Shown here: positions 10,745-19,765 of the stretch, piece after piece | How positions within the stretch are numbered: the first letter of the stretch is position 1 | Layout: every line of letters begins with the position of its first letter | NCBI RefSeq assembly: GCF_000423565.1 | Contig: NZ_AUIF01000003.1 | Location: 62,001 to 126,000, forward strand | From: Runella zeae DSM 19591 | GTDB lineage: Bacteria; Bacteroidota; Bacteroidia; Cytophagales; Spirosomataceae | Length of the DNA: 64,000 bases | Reading direction: 5' to 3' | Translations under genes and position numbers: made by a program | The notes under the pieces: model-generated | What the model was told of the DNA's origin: nothing | What the model saw: only the letters and a program-made list of their open reading frames with translations | Databases searched by the model: none

Positions 10745-12847
10745 TTATTTCCAAGTAAGCCCCATATTATAAAACATAAAAGCGTATATATCAGCAGTTT
10801 GTTCTAATGACTTAGCCGTGTTGCTGGCACCATGCCCGCTATTGACATCTACCCGAATCAATAGAGGATTTTTGGTGGATTTCGCTGCCTTTTCTTGGAG
10901 GGTAGCAATGTACTTGAAAGAGTGAGCAGGCACAACACGGTCGTCGTGGTCGGCGGTGGTGACCATAGTAGCAGGGTAATTTACGCCCTCTTTGATATTG
11001 TGCAAAGGAGAATAAGCATATAAATTTTTGAAGTCTTCGGCATTGTCGCTACTTCCATAATCGGCTATCCAGTTCCAGCCGATGGTAAATTTATGGAAGC
11101 GGAGCATATCCATTACACCTACTTGCGGAAACGCCACTTTGCATAAATCAGGCCGCTGATTGATGACAGTTCCTACCAGAAGGCCGCCGTTGGAGCCACC
11201 GCGAAGGGCAAGCCTTTCTTTAGAAGTGTATTTTTGCGCAATCAAATACTCGCCAGCCGCAATAAAATCATCAAAAACATTTTGTTTTTGGAGGCGCATT
11301 CCTGCTTCATGCCATTTGTCGCCGTACTCCGCACCTCCTCTCAAATTGGCTTGTGCATATACTCCACCATTGTCAAGAAACGGAATGAGTAAGGGACTAA
11401 AACTTGCCGTTAGACTAATGTTGAATCCGCCATATCCATACAAAATGGTAGGATTGGCTCCGTCGAGTTTGAGTCCTTTTTTGTACACCAAAAACATAGG
11501 TACTTTCGTGCCATCTTTACTTGTATAAAACACCTGCTTGGTTTCATAATCAGTAGGTTTGAAAGCGACTTCAGGGTTGCGGAAAATCGTGCTTTTGCGC
11601 GAAGCTATATCATAGCTAAAAATAGTAGGAGGGTAGTTGAAAGACGAAAAAGTATAGAAAACGGATTTGTCTTCTCGCTCACCGCCAAAGCCACCTGCCG
11701 ACCCCAATCCTGGCAGAGGCACCTCGTTTTCTAGTTTACCGTTGAGGTCATATACATAAGCGCGAGTAGTGACGTCTTTTAGATAGGTCACAAAGAGTTT
11801 TCCACCAGCCGTGCTTGCACCCTGAAGAGGTTCGGGTTTTTCGGGCAATATCGCTTTCCAGTTTTTTTCATCAGGAGTGGCGGGGTCATAGAGTACCACA
11901 CGGTCGTTTTTGGCGTTTTTGTTGGTACGGAGCAAAAACTTATTTCCAATATTATCTACGATAGAAAATTGATAATCACTGATTTCGGCCACAATGGGTC
12001 TAAAGTCTTTTTGACCTTTTTCACGAAAAAAAAGCGCATTGCCATCTTTCCCTTTGCCACGGTCTGAAATAGTAAGAAACGAAAAACGTTCGTCTTCACT
12101 CACATACGCAATATGAAAACGTTGAGGGTTTGCGGGGTCTTCATACACGAGTTCATCGGCAGATTGGGGAGTGCCTACTTTATGAAAAAATACCTGATGA
12201 TTTTCGTTTTTAGCCGCTAGGGCACTTCCTTCGGGCTTAGGATAGCGACTATAATAAAAGCCATCGCCTTGCCAAGCTGCGCCTGATACTTTGACCCATT
12301 CAAGGCGATCATCAAGCATTTTCAAGGTTTTCATGTCCATGATTTGGTACTCTTGCCAATCAGAACCGCCTTTAGAAAAACCACAAACGGCAAAGTTGCC
12401 ATTTTTCGATAAGTTAAACACGGTCAACCTCGTTGTTCCGTCGGTAGAGAGTTTGTTGGGGTCGAGTACTATCTCTGGCGTGCCATTGGCTCCTTTTTGT
12501 CGGTACAAAACCGACTGGTTTTGCAAACCATCATTTTTATAAAAATAAAAATATTCTCCTTTGCGACGCGGGGCCGAATATTTAGGGTAGTTATAGACTT
12601 TTTCGAGTTGTTGTTTGATAAGGCCTCGATAAGGGATTTTTTCTAGGTATCCAAAGCTTATTTTGTTTTGCTCGGCTACCCAAGCTGCTGTTTCGGCAGA
12701 ACGGTCGTCTTCAAGCCACCGATACGGGTCGGCTACTTTTACAGAATGATATTCGTCGACATGGTCAACTTTTCGGGTGGTGGGGTATTGCATTTGAGCG
12801 TGTACAGTGGCTGAAACAAAAGCCAAAAAAATGAGAGATTTATTCAT
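10745..12847 (-). CDS. Prolyl oligopeptidase family serine peptidase (S9A), secreted
   Basis: Exported prolyl oligopeptidase, 700 residues from the ATG at 12847. That start gives a clean signal peptide (MNKSLIFLAFVSATVHAQ). An ATG at 12883 would add 12 residues but would begin inside the apparent -7 element. The N-terminal PYRWLEDD motif, a seven-bladed propeller (about 70-420) and an alpha/beta hydrolase domain follow. The last contains YGYGGFNIS (oxyanion region), the nucleophile Ser in GGSNGGLL, the Asp in ADHDDRV and the His in NSGHGAS. It cleaves short peptides after proline in the periplasm or outside. The gene lies upstream of pruA on the same strand, suggesting that released proline is burned by PruA. 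Confidence 0.95.
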   Translation of the reverse strand: MNKSLIFLAFVSATVHAQMQYPTTRKVDHVDEYHSVKVADPYRWLEDDRSAETAAWVAEQNKISFGYLEKIPYRGLIKQQLEKVYNYPKYSAPRRKGEYFYFYKNDGLQNQSVLYRQKGANGTPEIVLDPNKLSTDGTTRLTVFNLSKNGNFAVCGFSKGGSDWQEYQIMDMKTLKMLDDRLEWVKVSGAAWQGDGFYYSRYPKPEGSALAAKNENHQVFFHKVGTPQSADELVYEDPANPQRFHIAYVSEDERFSFLTISDRGKGKDGNALFFREKGQKDFRPIVAEISDYQFSIVDNIGNKFLLRTNKNAKNDRVVLYDPATPDEKNWKAILPEKPEPLQGASTAGGKLFVTYLKDVTTRAYVYDLNGKLENEVPLPGLGSAGGFGGEREDKSVFYTFSSFNYPPTIFSYDIASRKSTIFRNPEVAFKPTDYETKQVFYTSKDGTKVPMFLVYKKGLKLDGANPTILYGYGGFNISLTASFSPLLIPFLDNGGVYAQANLRGGAEYGDKWHEAGMRLQKQNVFDDFIAAGEYLIAQKYTSKERLALRGGSNGGLLVGTVINQRPDLCKVAFPQVGVMDMLRFHKFTIGWNWIADYGSSDNAEDFKNLYAYSPLHNIKEGVNYPATMVTTADHDDRVVPAHSFKYIATLQEKAAKSTKNPLLIRVDVNSGHGASNTAKSLEQTADIYAFMFYNMGLTWK

Positions 12848-12880
12848 AGTAAATAAGAAGATAGTAGACAAAGTGCTCGA

Positions 12881-12888
12881 CAAAAATA
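12881..12888 (-). promoter_or_regulatory. Probable -7 element for the S9 peptidase gene
   Basis: TATTTTTG on the reverse strand, 34 bases upstream of the ATG at 12847. It matches TAnnTTTG; a matching -33 box is not evident. It helps decide the start, because an ATG at 12883 would overlap it. Confidence 0.5.
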
Positions 12889-13031
12889 AACAATGTCGCC
12901 CGCTTGTCAGAGAACGACCTCAAAAATATTGTTTTGACAATAAATATTAACTTTTTGTTGCCACTAAAGTGAATGCTAACGCATGAAATACCTGTTACTT
13001 GATTAAGTTTTTAGTTTGATAAGTGTCAATA

Positions 13032-13064
13032 TAAAAAAAGCCTCGTTCATAAAAGAGCGAGGCT
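13032..13064 (-). terminator. Rho-independent terminator after the small lipoprotein gene
   Basis: Reverse-strand hairpin AGCCTCG/CGAGGCT with a 12-base interior that can pair further, followed by TTTTTTTA. It lies 27 bases after the stop of the lipoprotein gene at 13091. Confidence 0.85.
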
Positions 13065-13090
13065 AATAGTGGCTTGAAGAGCAAGACTTT

Positions 13091-13543
13091 TTAAGGTGAT
13101 ACTAATGTATAATTGTTGATAGTACCGCCCGTTTTACGACTCGTTGTCGCACTTGTAAGGATAAGCTCTGTTTCTGATGCTGAATTGATAATAAATTGAA
13201 CCGTTCCGTTAGATTCGGTAGGCTGTGGGTTCAAGTTTTTCAAAATCAGATTGTTGCCTGTAGCAGTCTCTTGAACCTCCCATTGACCTGTAAAAGTGTT
13301 TCCGTCAAATTCTTTATAAGTAACTGAGGTGGGGCTACTTAGGTCTAATCGATAATTGACGTATCCCGAACGGATGTTTGTGGCAGCACCTTTGGTATAT
13401 ACGGTGGCTGAGCCTTCTTTCACTATTTGGGCGCTCCATACTCTTCCAATAATCTCACTAAGGGGTTTCGGCTTTTTCTTACAACCCGAAACCAAAACAA
13501 TGCTCGCCAAAGCCAAAACCGTACAAATGCGCTTCATAATCAT
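13091..13543 (-). CDS. Small lipoprotein, lipocalin-like, function unknown
   Basis: 150-residue predicted lipoprotein. The signal peptide ends in the lipobox LVSGC, followed by a basic KKKPKP tract. The rest is beta-rich (EIIGRVWSAQIV, YRLDLS, QWEVQET, LILTSAT) and resembles lipocalin-like or META-type beta-barrel lipoproteins common in Bacteroidota, but I cannot assign a ligand. An alternative ATG two codons in (13537) would give a slightly more typical start. It is a single-gene unit with its own terminator. Confidence 0.8.
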   Translation of the reverse strand: MIMKRICTVLALASIVLVSGCKKKPKPLSEIIGRVWSAQIVKEGSATVYTKGAATNIRSGYVNYRLDLSSPTSVTYKEFDGNTFTGQWEVQETATGNNLILKNLNPQPTESNGTVQFIINSASETELILTSATTSRKTGGTINNYTLVSP

Positions 13544-13747
13544 GTATTATGTTTAAAATCAGAATATTTCTTTGTGTTTCTATAACAAAACCTACGCCAA
13601 ACCAACAATATTGCGCTCGAATATCAGTTTTTTTTAAAAAATCTGCAAACGATTCTCCAAAAACCTATTTAAGGGAACTCTCTCGTATTCAAACTAAAAG
13701 ACGAAGTATTGTAGAAAAAGGTTGTCTGTTATCCCTACAAAATCGTC

Positions 13748-14197
13748 CTAAGGAAGTTTTAGCGATTGCCAAGTTACCATTTGCCAGCCTTGTTTGCGTC
13801 TAACATACACATCCGTAAACCGAAAGCGAGTATTAAGATGCTGTCCATTGCTGATGACTTTGGCGGCACAAACGCCGGTCACAATGGCTGTTTTGTCAAA
13901 AATCCTCACTTTCAATTCTTCAGGATTCATTTCATTATAAACCAGTTTGCCGTCTTTGATTGACTGAACAAAAGACTCTTTGGTGTCAATCAGCCCATTG
14001 GAATGGCAATAAAACAAATCAGAAGCCAGTACTTGGTCCAGATAAGCATAATCTTTACTAACAAGCGCGGCAAAACGTTTTTTTTCTATTTCCGTAACGG
14101 TGGTTTCGGGGGAGGTCTGTGACAATACTACGTAGCTTTTCAAAATCCAGATACATACCATCGAAGCGATGAGAGAGAGCCGAGTGAGGTTTTTCAT
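13748..14197 (-). CDS. DUF4440 / SnoaL-like (NTF2 fold) protein with N-terminal signal
   Basis: 149-residue protein: a hydrophobic signal or anchor (about 8-26), then an NTF2-like DUF4440 domain (about 33-149) with the usual start EIEKKRFAALVSKDYAYLD, the FYCHSNG turn and the C-terminal WQMVTWQSLKLP strand. The family is diverse (ketosteroid-isomerase-like folds), and no catalytic residues can be named. It follows the GMC oxidoreductase by 28 bases on the same strand, so the two are probably one operon, and it may act on the same or a related substrate. Confidence 0.85.
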   Translation of the reverse strand: MKNLTRLSLIASMVCIWILKSYVVLSQTSPETTVTEIEKKRFAALVSKDYAYLDQVLASDLFYCHSNGLIDTKESFVQSIKDGKLVYNEMNPEELKVRIFDKTAIVTGVCAAKVISNGQHLNTRFRFTDVYVRRKQGWQMVTWQSLKLP

Positions 14198-14225
14198 GAA
14201 TAATATAAAAAGGTTTGGAAATACA

Positions 14226-15938
14226 TTAAAGGTTTTTCTTTTTTAATTCTTGAACTGCAAAATTAGCGGCGCGCGCCGTAAAAGCCATAAAAGTTAGCGA
14301 AGGATTTTGGGTTCCGATAGAGGTCATCGCCGCGCCATCTGTTACAAATACATTTTTACAGTGGTGAATTTGATTCCATTTATTGACCATCGAAGTTTTG
14401 GGGTCGCTTCCCATCCGGCAGCCACCCATTTCATGAATATCCAGGCCAGGGTTGCGTTTGTCGTCTACGAGGTTAATGTTTTTAAAATTAGCTTTATCGA
14501 GCATTTCGGCTACCGAAGTATGGAAATGCTTGATGATTTTTAGGTCATTGTCGTCGTAGCCTATTGACGTAATGAGTTGAGGAATCCCGTATTTATCTTT
14601 TTGTTCGGGGCTCAATCTAAGGTGATTTTCAAACTTAGGGATAGTTTCGGCCTGAATCTGTACATACAAGTGCCAAGGTCCAGGTTTGCTATTTGTTTCT
14701 TTCCAATCTGCCCCAAAACCTTCTTGACCGGCGGCATGTCCCCATCCTCCCCGGGATGCGCTGAGGGCAACCAAATAACCCCTAAGAAAATCCGTTTCTT
14801 GTTTATGAACATTTTGGTACCGTGGCATAAATCCCGAAGTAGGACGACGACCAAAATAATATTGATCTTCGAAGCCATCAATATCTGCATAAGCAATGCC
14901 TCGGTAATTATGAAAAGCTACATAACGTCCCAACACACCACTGTCGTTGCCCAATCCCGTCGGAAAACGGCTTGAGGTAGAGTTGAGTAAAATCTGATTA
15001 CTTGCCAAACAAGAAGCATTTAAGAAAATGACTTTTGCGTAATACTCAATCGTCTCATTTGTGTTGGCATCTACGGTACGTACCCCAGAAGCTTTGCCCA
15101 ATTTGGGGTCATAAATGATAGAATGCACCACAGAATGCGGCCTGATAGTGAGTTTACCTGTTTTTTGTGCCGCAGGGAGAGTAGCAGATTGAGAACTAAA
15201 ATAGGCCCCAAAAGGACAGCCCCGATAGCACAAATGCCGGGCTTGGCATTGGGCACGCCCAAGGGCAGTATGCCAAGGCTGAGGTTTGGTAAGGTGAGCA
15301 CAGCGCCCAATGATAAGGTGGCGGTCTGTATAATGGGATTTGAGGGATTTTTGCAAATGTTTTTCAACACAATTGAGCTCCCAAGGAGGTAAAAACTCTC
15401 CGTCGGGTAGTCCTTCCAATCCGTCTTTGTTGCCGCTGATTCCCGCAAAACGTTCTACATAACTGTACCAAGGAGCAAGGTCATCGTAAGTTACGGGCCA
15501 AGGCACTGCAAAACCGTCTCTAGCTGGGCCTTCAAAATCGAATTTGCTCCAGCGCTGCACTTGGCGCGCCCACAAAAGCGATTTGCCACCTACTTGATAA
15601 GCTCTAATCCAGTCAAAAGGTTTTTCTTGAATATAGGGTTGTTCAGAATCTTTCGTAAAAAACTGTTGAGTCGCTTCATCTAGCGCATAGCATTTGCTCA
15701 CGATAGGGTTTTGTTCTCTAAAAGAAGGGGGAAGCCTATTATGGTGCTTAAATTCCCACGGATTGGTCATGGCAGTGGGGTAGTCGGTGATATGGGTGAC
15801 GTTGCGGCCTCGCTCCAATACGAGCGTACGTAGTCCTTTTTCACACAATTCTTTGGCGGCCCAGCCCCCCGAAATTCCCGAGCCAATTACGATAGCGTCG
15901 TAAGTGTTTTGTTTTTGAGCGTCAATATTGAAATTCAT
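14226..15938 (-). CDS. GMC family FAD-dependent oxidoreductase
   Basis: 570-residue flavoenzyme of the glucose-methanol-choline family, of the gluconate 2-dehydrogenase large-subunit type. The N-terminal FAD fold has GSGISGGWAAKEL (about 19-31) and the ribose-binding Glu in VLERG. The C-terminal domain carries the active-site His in HEMGGCRMG and the Asn in TQNPSLTFM. A Cys-rich stretch in the middle (CQARHLCYRGCPFG) is typical of this subfamily. Likely substrates are sugars or polyols. In related Cytophagales the gene commonly follows a 'gluconate 2-dehydrogenase subunit 3' gene carrying a Tat signal. None is present here: the 181 bases upstream hold no gene. No signal peptide is seen on this protein, so localisation is unclear. 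Confidence 0.92.
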   Translation of the reverse strand: MNFNIDAQKQNTYDAIVIGSGISGGWAAKELCEKGLRTLVLERGRNVTHITDYPTAMTNPWEFKHHNRLPPSFREQNPIVSKCYALDEATQQFFTKDSEQPYIQEKPFDWIRAYQVGGKSLLWARQVQRWSKFDFEGPARDGFAVPWPVTYDDLAPWYSYVERFAGISGNKDGLEGLPDGEFLPPWELNCVEKHLQKSLKSHYTDRHLIIGRCAHLTKPQPWHTALGRAQCQARHLCYRGCPFGAYFSSQSATLPAAQKTGKLTIRPHSVVHSIIYDPKLGKASGVRTVDANTNETIEYYAKVIFLNASCLASNQILLNSTSSRFPTGLGNDSGVLGRYVAFHNYRGIAYADIDGFEDQYYFGRRPTSGFMPRYQNVHKQETDFLRGYLVALSASRGGWGHAAGQEGFGADWKETNSKPGPWHLYVQIQAETIPKFENHLRLSPEQKDKYGIPQLITSIGYDDNDLKIIKHFHTSVAEMLDKANFKNINLVDDKRNPGLDIHEMGGCRMGSDPKTSMVNKWNQIHHCKNVFVTDGAAMTSIGTQNPSLTFMAFTARAANFAVQELKKKNL

Positions 15939-16119
15939 GCAGCAATCACTTTTGAAGTACTCATCTTTTATAAAAACGAATGTACTAAGATTATTCTTTC
16001 AAAGGGAGTCATGTCTAAAAAATGCCTCATTATGCGGAAGGTTTTCTACAGATTGGTATGCTTGAAGTAGTAGCATGATTTATGAATGAAGAAAGATAAA
16101 CAACCAATCTTTAAAATCC

Positions 16120-16956
16120 ATGAAACGAATCATATTTGCTTCACTAACAGCATTGTTTGCCGTAGCAGCTTGCCAAAAAGTCCCTGTTACTGGGCGCAAT
16201 CAGTTAATGCTTATCAACAGCAAAGAGTTGTTGCCGATGAGCTTTTCTAGTTATAGAGAAGTGTTAGACTCTAGCAAAGTTTTGCGTAGCGGTGCTCAAG
16301 TAGACATGGTCAAAAGGGCAGGCCAACGTATCAAAAAGTCGGTAGAAGACTATTTGAGAGCCAATAACTATAGTCAAGCCATTGAAGGTTTTCAGTGGGA
16401 GTTTAATGTGATTGAAAACAAAACTATCAATGCTTGGTGTATGCCAGGAGGTAAAGTTGTGTTTTATACCGGGATTTTGCCGCTTTGCCAAGATGAAACA
16501 GGCGTAGCAGTAGTAATGGGACACGAAATTTCTCATGCGATTGCGAGTCACGGAGCCGAGCGAATGAGTCAAGGGTTATTGGCGCAAGGAGCGCTTGCAG
16601 CAGGGCAAGTAGGCTTAGGGGCGGCTATGTCAAACAAACCACGCGAAACGCAGGCTACATGGATGGGATTGTATGGCTTGGCAGCACCTGCTGCGGCTAG
16701 TGTAGGGTATATTTTACCCAATAGCCGCAATCAAGAAAGTGAAGCAGACCGCCTTGGGCTAACTTTTATGGCTATGGCAGGATATGACCCCCGCGCGGCG
16801 GTGGATTTTTGGCAAAGAATGGCCCAAGCAAGCAATGGACAAAAACCCCCACAATGGCTATCTACCCACCCTGCCGACAATACCCGTATCAGAGATTTGA
16901 AAAAGCTTATGCCTGATGCCGTGGCTATTTACAATAAAAATAGAGGCAGAAACTAG
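16120..16956 (+). CDS. M48 family zinc metallopeptidase, lipoprotein
   Basis: 278-residue envelope peptidase of the M48 (Oma1/LoiP/BepA-like) family. The signal peptide ends in the lipobox VAAC (Cys18), and the mature start QKVPVTGRNQLMLI is the family hallmark. Zinc ligands are HEISH (two His and the catalytic Glu) and the downstream Glu in ESEADRLG. The C-terminal STHPADNTRI motif is also typical. It probably degrades misassembled outer-membrane or periplasmic proteins. It is a monocistronic unit, convergent with the RDD gene and separated from it by a shared terminator. Confidence 0.95.
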   Translation: MKRIIFASLTALFAVAACQKVPVTGRNQLMLINSKELLPMSFSSYREVLDSSKVLRSGAQVDMVKRAGQRIKKSVEDYLRANNYSQAIEGFQWEFNVIENKTINAWCMPGGKVVFYTGILPLCQDETGVAVVMGHEISHAIASHGAERMSQGLLAQGALAAGQVGLGAAMSNKPRETQATWMGLYGLAAPAAASVGYILPNSRNQESEADRLGLTFMAMAGYDPRAAVDFWQRMAQASNGQKPPQWLSTHPADNTRIRDLKKLMPDAVAIYNKNRGRN

Positions 16957-16985
16957 ATAAATTCGGTCAATAAAAAAAATCAATG

Positions 16986-17013
16986 AAAAAGAGGCGGATA
17001 CCCGCCTCTTTTC
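16986..17013. terminator. Bidirectional Rho-independent terminator
   Basis: GAGGCGG/CCGCCTC stem with a four-base loop, A-run on the left and T-run on the right, between the convergent M48 and RDD genes. Confidence 0.9.
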
Positions 17014-17023
17014 CATTGAAAAA

Positions 17024-17734
17024 TTATAATTCCTCCAATGATGCCAAATGAGCGTAGTCATTGACGACTGTGTTCAAAAATCGACGCGTATCTAAGGGAA
17101 GATTTATCTCAAAAATCGAAGCAATTTTGTAAGTAGTCTTATCTAATAAACCATCATCATCTTTCATCAGTACTTGCCTGATGGTATCTATATCTCGGTC
17201 ATTTAGCCTTTTTACTTGCAAATAAGTCACTTGATAGTCTTGCGGTAATGATTCAAAAGTGACATCACTAAGTCTAATCTGCTTAGTAGTTTTAATGACG
17301 GTAGTACCCGCTGCTATGTCGCCTATTCGTTGTCCTCTGCCATTGGCTGCAATCGTGACTACTGCTACAAAAGGCGTTAGTATTTCTGTATCTATCAAAA
17401 TAAGTAGCCATCGTAAAATATAAGCTCCCAAAGTAGGTTTGGTGCCGTCTAGTTTTACTACTCGAATATTCATGGCGCGCTTGCCTAGGGTCTGACCGTT
17501 GAGAAAATATTCGGTAAGTAAGGGATAAAACAAAACAGGTAGAACAACAGTAAGAACAATCAAAAAAATAGACAACGTTTGCTCTAATTTAAGGGTTGTA
17601 TACACCAATATCCACACAAGTACCCAACCAACATAAATAAGACGGTCGAGAAGATTTGCTAAAATACGGTCTCCAATGCTGGCTGTTTCATACTCTAAGT
17701 CAACATTTTGGGAGGTTTGGATACGAACAGACAT
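17024..17734 (-). CDS. RDD family membrane protein
   Basis: 236-residue integral membrane protein from the ATG at 17734; longer upstream readings would run over the divergent SpoIIM gene. The RDD domain occupies about 10-150 with the name-giving LLDRLIY (Arg-Asp variant), then LNGQTLGKRAMNIRVV and RGQRIGDIAAGTTVI, with four hydrophobic segments. The C-terminal 75 residues are soluble and helical. RDD proteins are little understood; some move ions or small solutes. Divergent pairing with SpoIIM is a widely conserved Bacteroidota arrangement, so the two likely act together in the inner membrane. Confidence 0.92.
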   Translation of the reverse strand: MSVRIQTSQNVDLEYETASIGDRILANLLDRLIYVGWVLVWILVYTTLKLEQTLSIFLIVLTVVLPVLFYPLLTEYFLNGQTLGKRAMNIRVVKLDGTKPTLGAYILRWLLILIDTEILTPFVAVVTIAANGRGQRIGDIAAGTTVIKTTKQIRLSDVTFESLPQDYQVTYLQVKRLNDRDIDTIRQVLMKDDDGLLDKTTYKIASIFEINLPLDTRRFLNTVVNDYAHLASLEEL

Positions 17735-17834
17735 GTTTTTGGTAATAACTAAAGAGTTTGTGGTCGCGTTTTTATATTTTGCAGAAAAGTTAGGGAAAAA
17801 CCCGCAATCCCTCACTAACCCAACACAAATTCTG

Positions 17835-18791
17835 ATGAAAGAGGCTATTTTTATTAAGAGAAATACTGAAAAATGGCAGGAATATGAACAGACGTCGACC
17901 AATGACCCTGACCAAATGACAGAAAGGTTCATTGAACTCACCGACGACCTCGCTTATGCGCGTACTTTCTACCCCAAATCGAATGTGACGCGTTATCTTA
18001 ATGGGGTGACTTCCACATTACACCAAAAACTATACAGTAATCGCAAAGAAGATACCGGGCGAATCAAAGCCTTTTGGAAATATGAGCTTCCTCTTTTGAT
18101 GTATGAATCAAGGCTTAAACTCTTGTACTCATTTATTTTTTTTATGGGAGCTTGTATTTTAGGATGGGTATCAGCTGCCAACGACGATACCTTTGTGCGT
18201 CTTATTTTGGGAGATAGCTACGTAAATCAAACATTAGAAAATATCAAGAAAGGCGACCCTTTGGCTATTTATGGAGATTCTGACCAAGCAGGGATGTTTT
18301 TGCAAATTACGCTCAACAACATTCGGGTTTCTTTCGTAGCGTTTGTGATGGGAATTTTTTTCTCTTTTGGTACCGTTAGTATTTTGTTTCGAAATGGAGT
18401 CATGCTAGGGGCATTTCAGTACTTTTTTTATGAACGTGATTTGTTGTTGACCTCTATTTTGAAAATATGGATTCACGGTACCCTCGAAATCTCGGCCATT
18501 GTGATTGCGGGTGCTGCGGGACTAGTGATGGGGCATAGCTTGCTATTTCCCAAGACCTACAGTAGATTGGAGTCTTTTAAACAAGGTGCAAAAAAAGGCA
18601 TGAAAATTGTCATAGGACTAGTACCTATCTTTATCACTGCTGGTTTTTTGGAGAGCTTTGTCACTCGCCTCAAAATGCCAGCCTTGCTAAGTGGAAGTAT
18701 TATCATTGTGTCGGCGGTGTTTATTGTTTGGTATTTTGTGTGGTATCCTGCCAAGCTATATAAAGAGACAAGAAGTTTCCGTTTATCATAA
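17835..18791 (+). CDS. Stage II sporulation protein M family membrane protein
   Basis: 318-residue SpoIIM-family protein from the ATG at 17835 (MKEAIFIKRN). A soluble helical N-terminus (1-95) is followed by membrane helices at about 100-120, 168-193, 205-230, 232-250, 258-280 and 288-308. The NNIRVSFVAFVMGIFF and HGTLEISAIVIAGAAG motifs are characteristic. In spore formers SpoIIM joins the peptidoglycan-remodelling DMP complex at the membrane; here there is no sporulation and the role is unknown. It heads an operon with the membrane protein at 18809 (17-base gap) and the pentapeptide-repeat kinase at 19766. The divergent spacer to RDD is 100 bases and holds a near-consensus promoter (TTTG at 17757, TATATTTTG). 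Confidence 0.92.
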   Translation: MKEAIFIKRNTEKWQEYEQTSTNDPDQMTERFIELTDDLAYARTFYPKSNVTRYLNGVTSTLHQKLYSNRKEDTGRIKAFWKYELPLLMYESRLKLLYSFIFFMGACILGWVSAANDDTFVRLILGDSYVNQTLENIKKGDPLAIYGDSDQAGMFLQITLNNIRVSFVAFVMGIFFSFGTVSILFRNGVMLGAFQYFFYERDLLLTSILKIWIHGTLEISAIVIAGAAGLVMGHSLLFPKTYSRLESFKQGAKKGMKIVIGLVPIFITAGFLESFVTRLKMPALLSGSIIIVSAVFIVWYFVWYPAKLYKETRSFRLS

Positions 18792-18808
18792 ACTATTCCT
18801 AAACCCTC

Positions 18809-19747
18809 ATGAATCCTCCCCTCAAACTTGTCCAAGAAAGAGACTTTGGGCAAAAAATCAATGCTACCTTTCAGTTCGTTGTTCAAAACTTCAAACCTCT
18901 TGCCACTTGTATACTTTACATTGCAGTACCCTTTAATTTGATGCTGGGATTGGTAGGGCTTTACTTAAATAGTAGGCTTACGGGATTATCTGATTCGAGT
19001 GATTTTGTAAAATATTTCTCTTCCTTTTCGCCTCTTCTTTTTGTGACGTACCTGCTGTCGTTAGTGGGTTTTGTAATTACGAATCTGACCGTAACTAGTT
19101 TTATTGTAGAGTACGAGGAAGGCAATCGCGCTATTACGCCTGCCGATGTGTGGGGAAGAGTCCAAGGCAGCTTGTTGAGTGGAATTGGGGCCTTTTTATT
19201 GGCGCTTTTAGGCATTTTTGTAGGCTTTATCTTTCTGTTTATACCGGGCTATTTTTTGGCCTTTTGTTTTCCTTTTATTTTTATTGTAATAGTTCGAGAA
19301 AATGCGGACGCTTTCGGTGCGCTAAAACGCTCAGTTGACTTGGTTGAAAGTCCTTGGTGGTCGCCCGTGGTTGGAAGTATTTTACTCATTTGGTTGCTTT
19401 TTTTTGAATCTGTTCGTCAACAAATACGCAGTTGGTGGTCTACCTTCGTATTGCTCATGATGATGGTATTGATTGTATATATTGTTTCGATGGCCTTAGC
19501 CGTGCCAGGAATGATATTAGGATTTGCGAGTGGGATGAAATTGGGAACTTTCAATATGTCGACTACTTATGTGATATTAACCATTGTCAGTAATGTATTT
19601 TCCACCTTGGTTCAAAGTCTCATCCCTATAGCGGCGGCAATGCAGTATTATAACTTTATTGCTCAGAAAACAGAATTGGCCGACGCTATTGACGAAATCG
19701 GAAAAGATATTACTCCTCGCCAAGATTTAAGAGAAGAAGATTTCTAA
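18809..19747 (+). CDS. Polytopic membrane protein of the SpoIIM/RDD locus, function unknown
   Basis: 312-residue protein with about six membrane helices (roughly 30-55, 72-100, 118-160 as a long pair, 185-200, 208-235 and 246-278), a soluble N-terminus (MNPPLKLVQERDFGQKINAT) and an acidic C-terminal tail. The GRVQGSLLSGIG and LFIPGYFLAFCFPFIFIVI segments resemble the DUF4013/glycerophosphodiester-phosphodiesterase membrane-domain type, but I cannot place it firmly. In Bacteroidota a similar gene often follows SpoIIM, before DUF4129, MoxR and DUF58 genes. Here those are missing and a histidine kinase follows after 18 bases. Confidence 0.85.
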   Translation: MNPPLKLVQERDFGQKINATFQFVVQNFKPLATCILYIAVPFNLMLGLVGLYLNSRLTGLSDSSDFVKYFSSFSPLLFVTYLLSLVGFVITNLTVTSFIVEYEEGNRAITPADVWGRVQGSLLSGIGAFLLALLGIFVGFIFLFIPGYFLAFCFPFIFIVIVRENADAFGALKRSVDLVESPWWSPVVGSILLIWLLFFESVRQQIRSWWSTFVLLMMMVLIVYIVSMALAVPGMILGFASGMKLGTFNMSTTYVILTIVSNVFSTLVQSLIPIAAAMQYYNFIAQKTELADAIDEIGKDITPRQDLREEDF

Positions 19748-19765
19748 TGCTTTTTGAGGAAATCA

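Noticed and set aside
13549-13803. Forward open frame between the lipoprotein and DUF4440 genes
   Set aside because: It overlaps the DUF4440 gene, has low-complexity basic residues and no promoter; it is a chance frame.
17676-17834. N-terminal extension of SpoIIM back to 17676
   Set aside because: It would overlap the divergent RDD start and the promoter region, and the extra residues do not resemble SpoIIM. The ATG at 17835 fits the family start.
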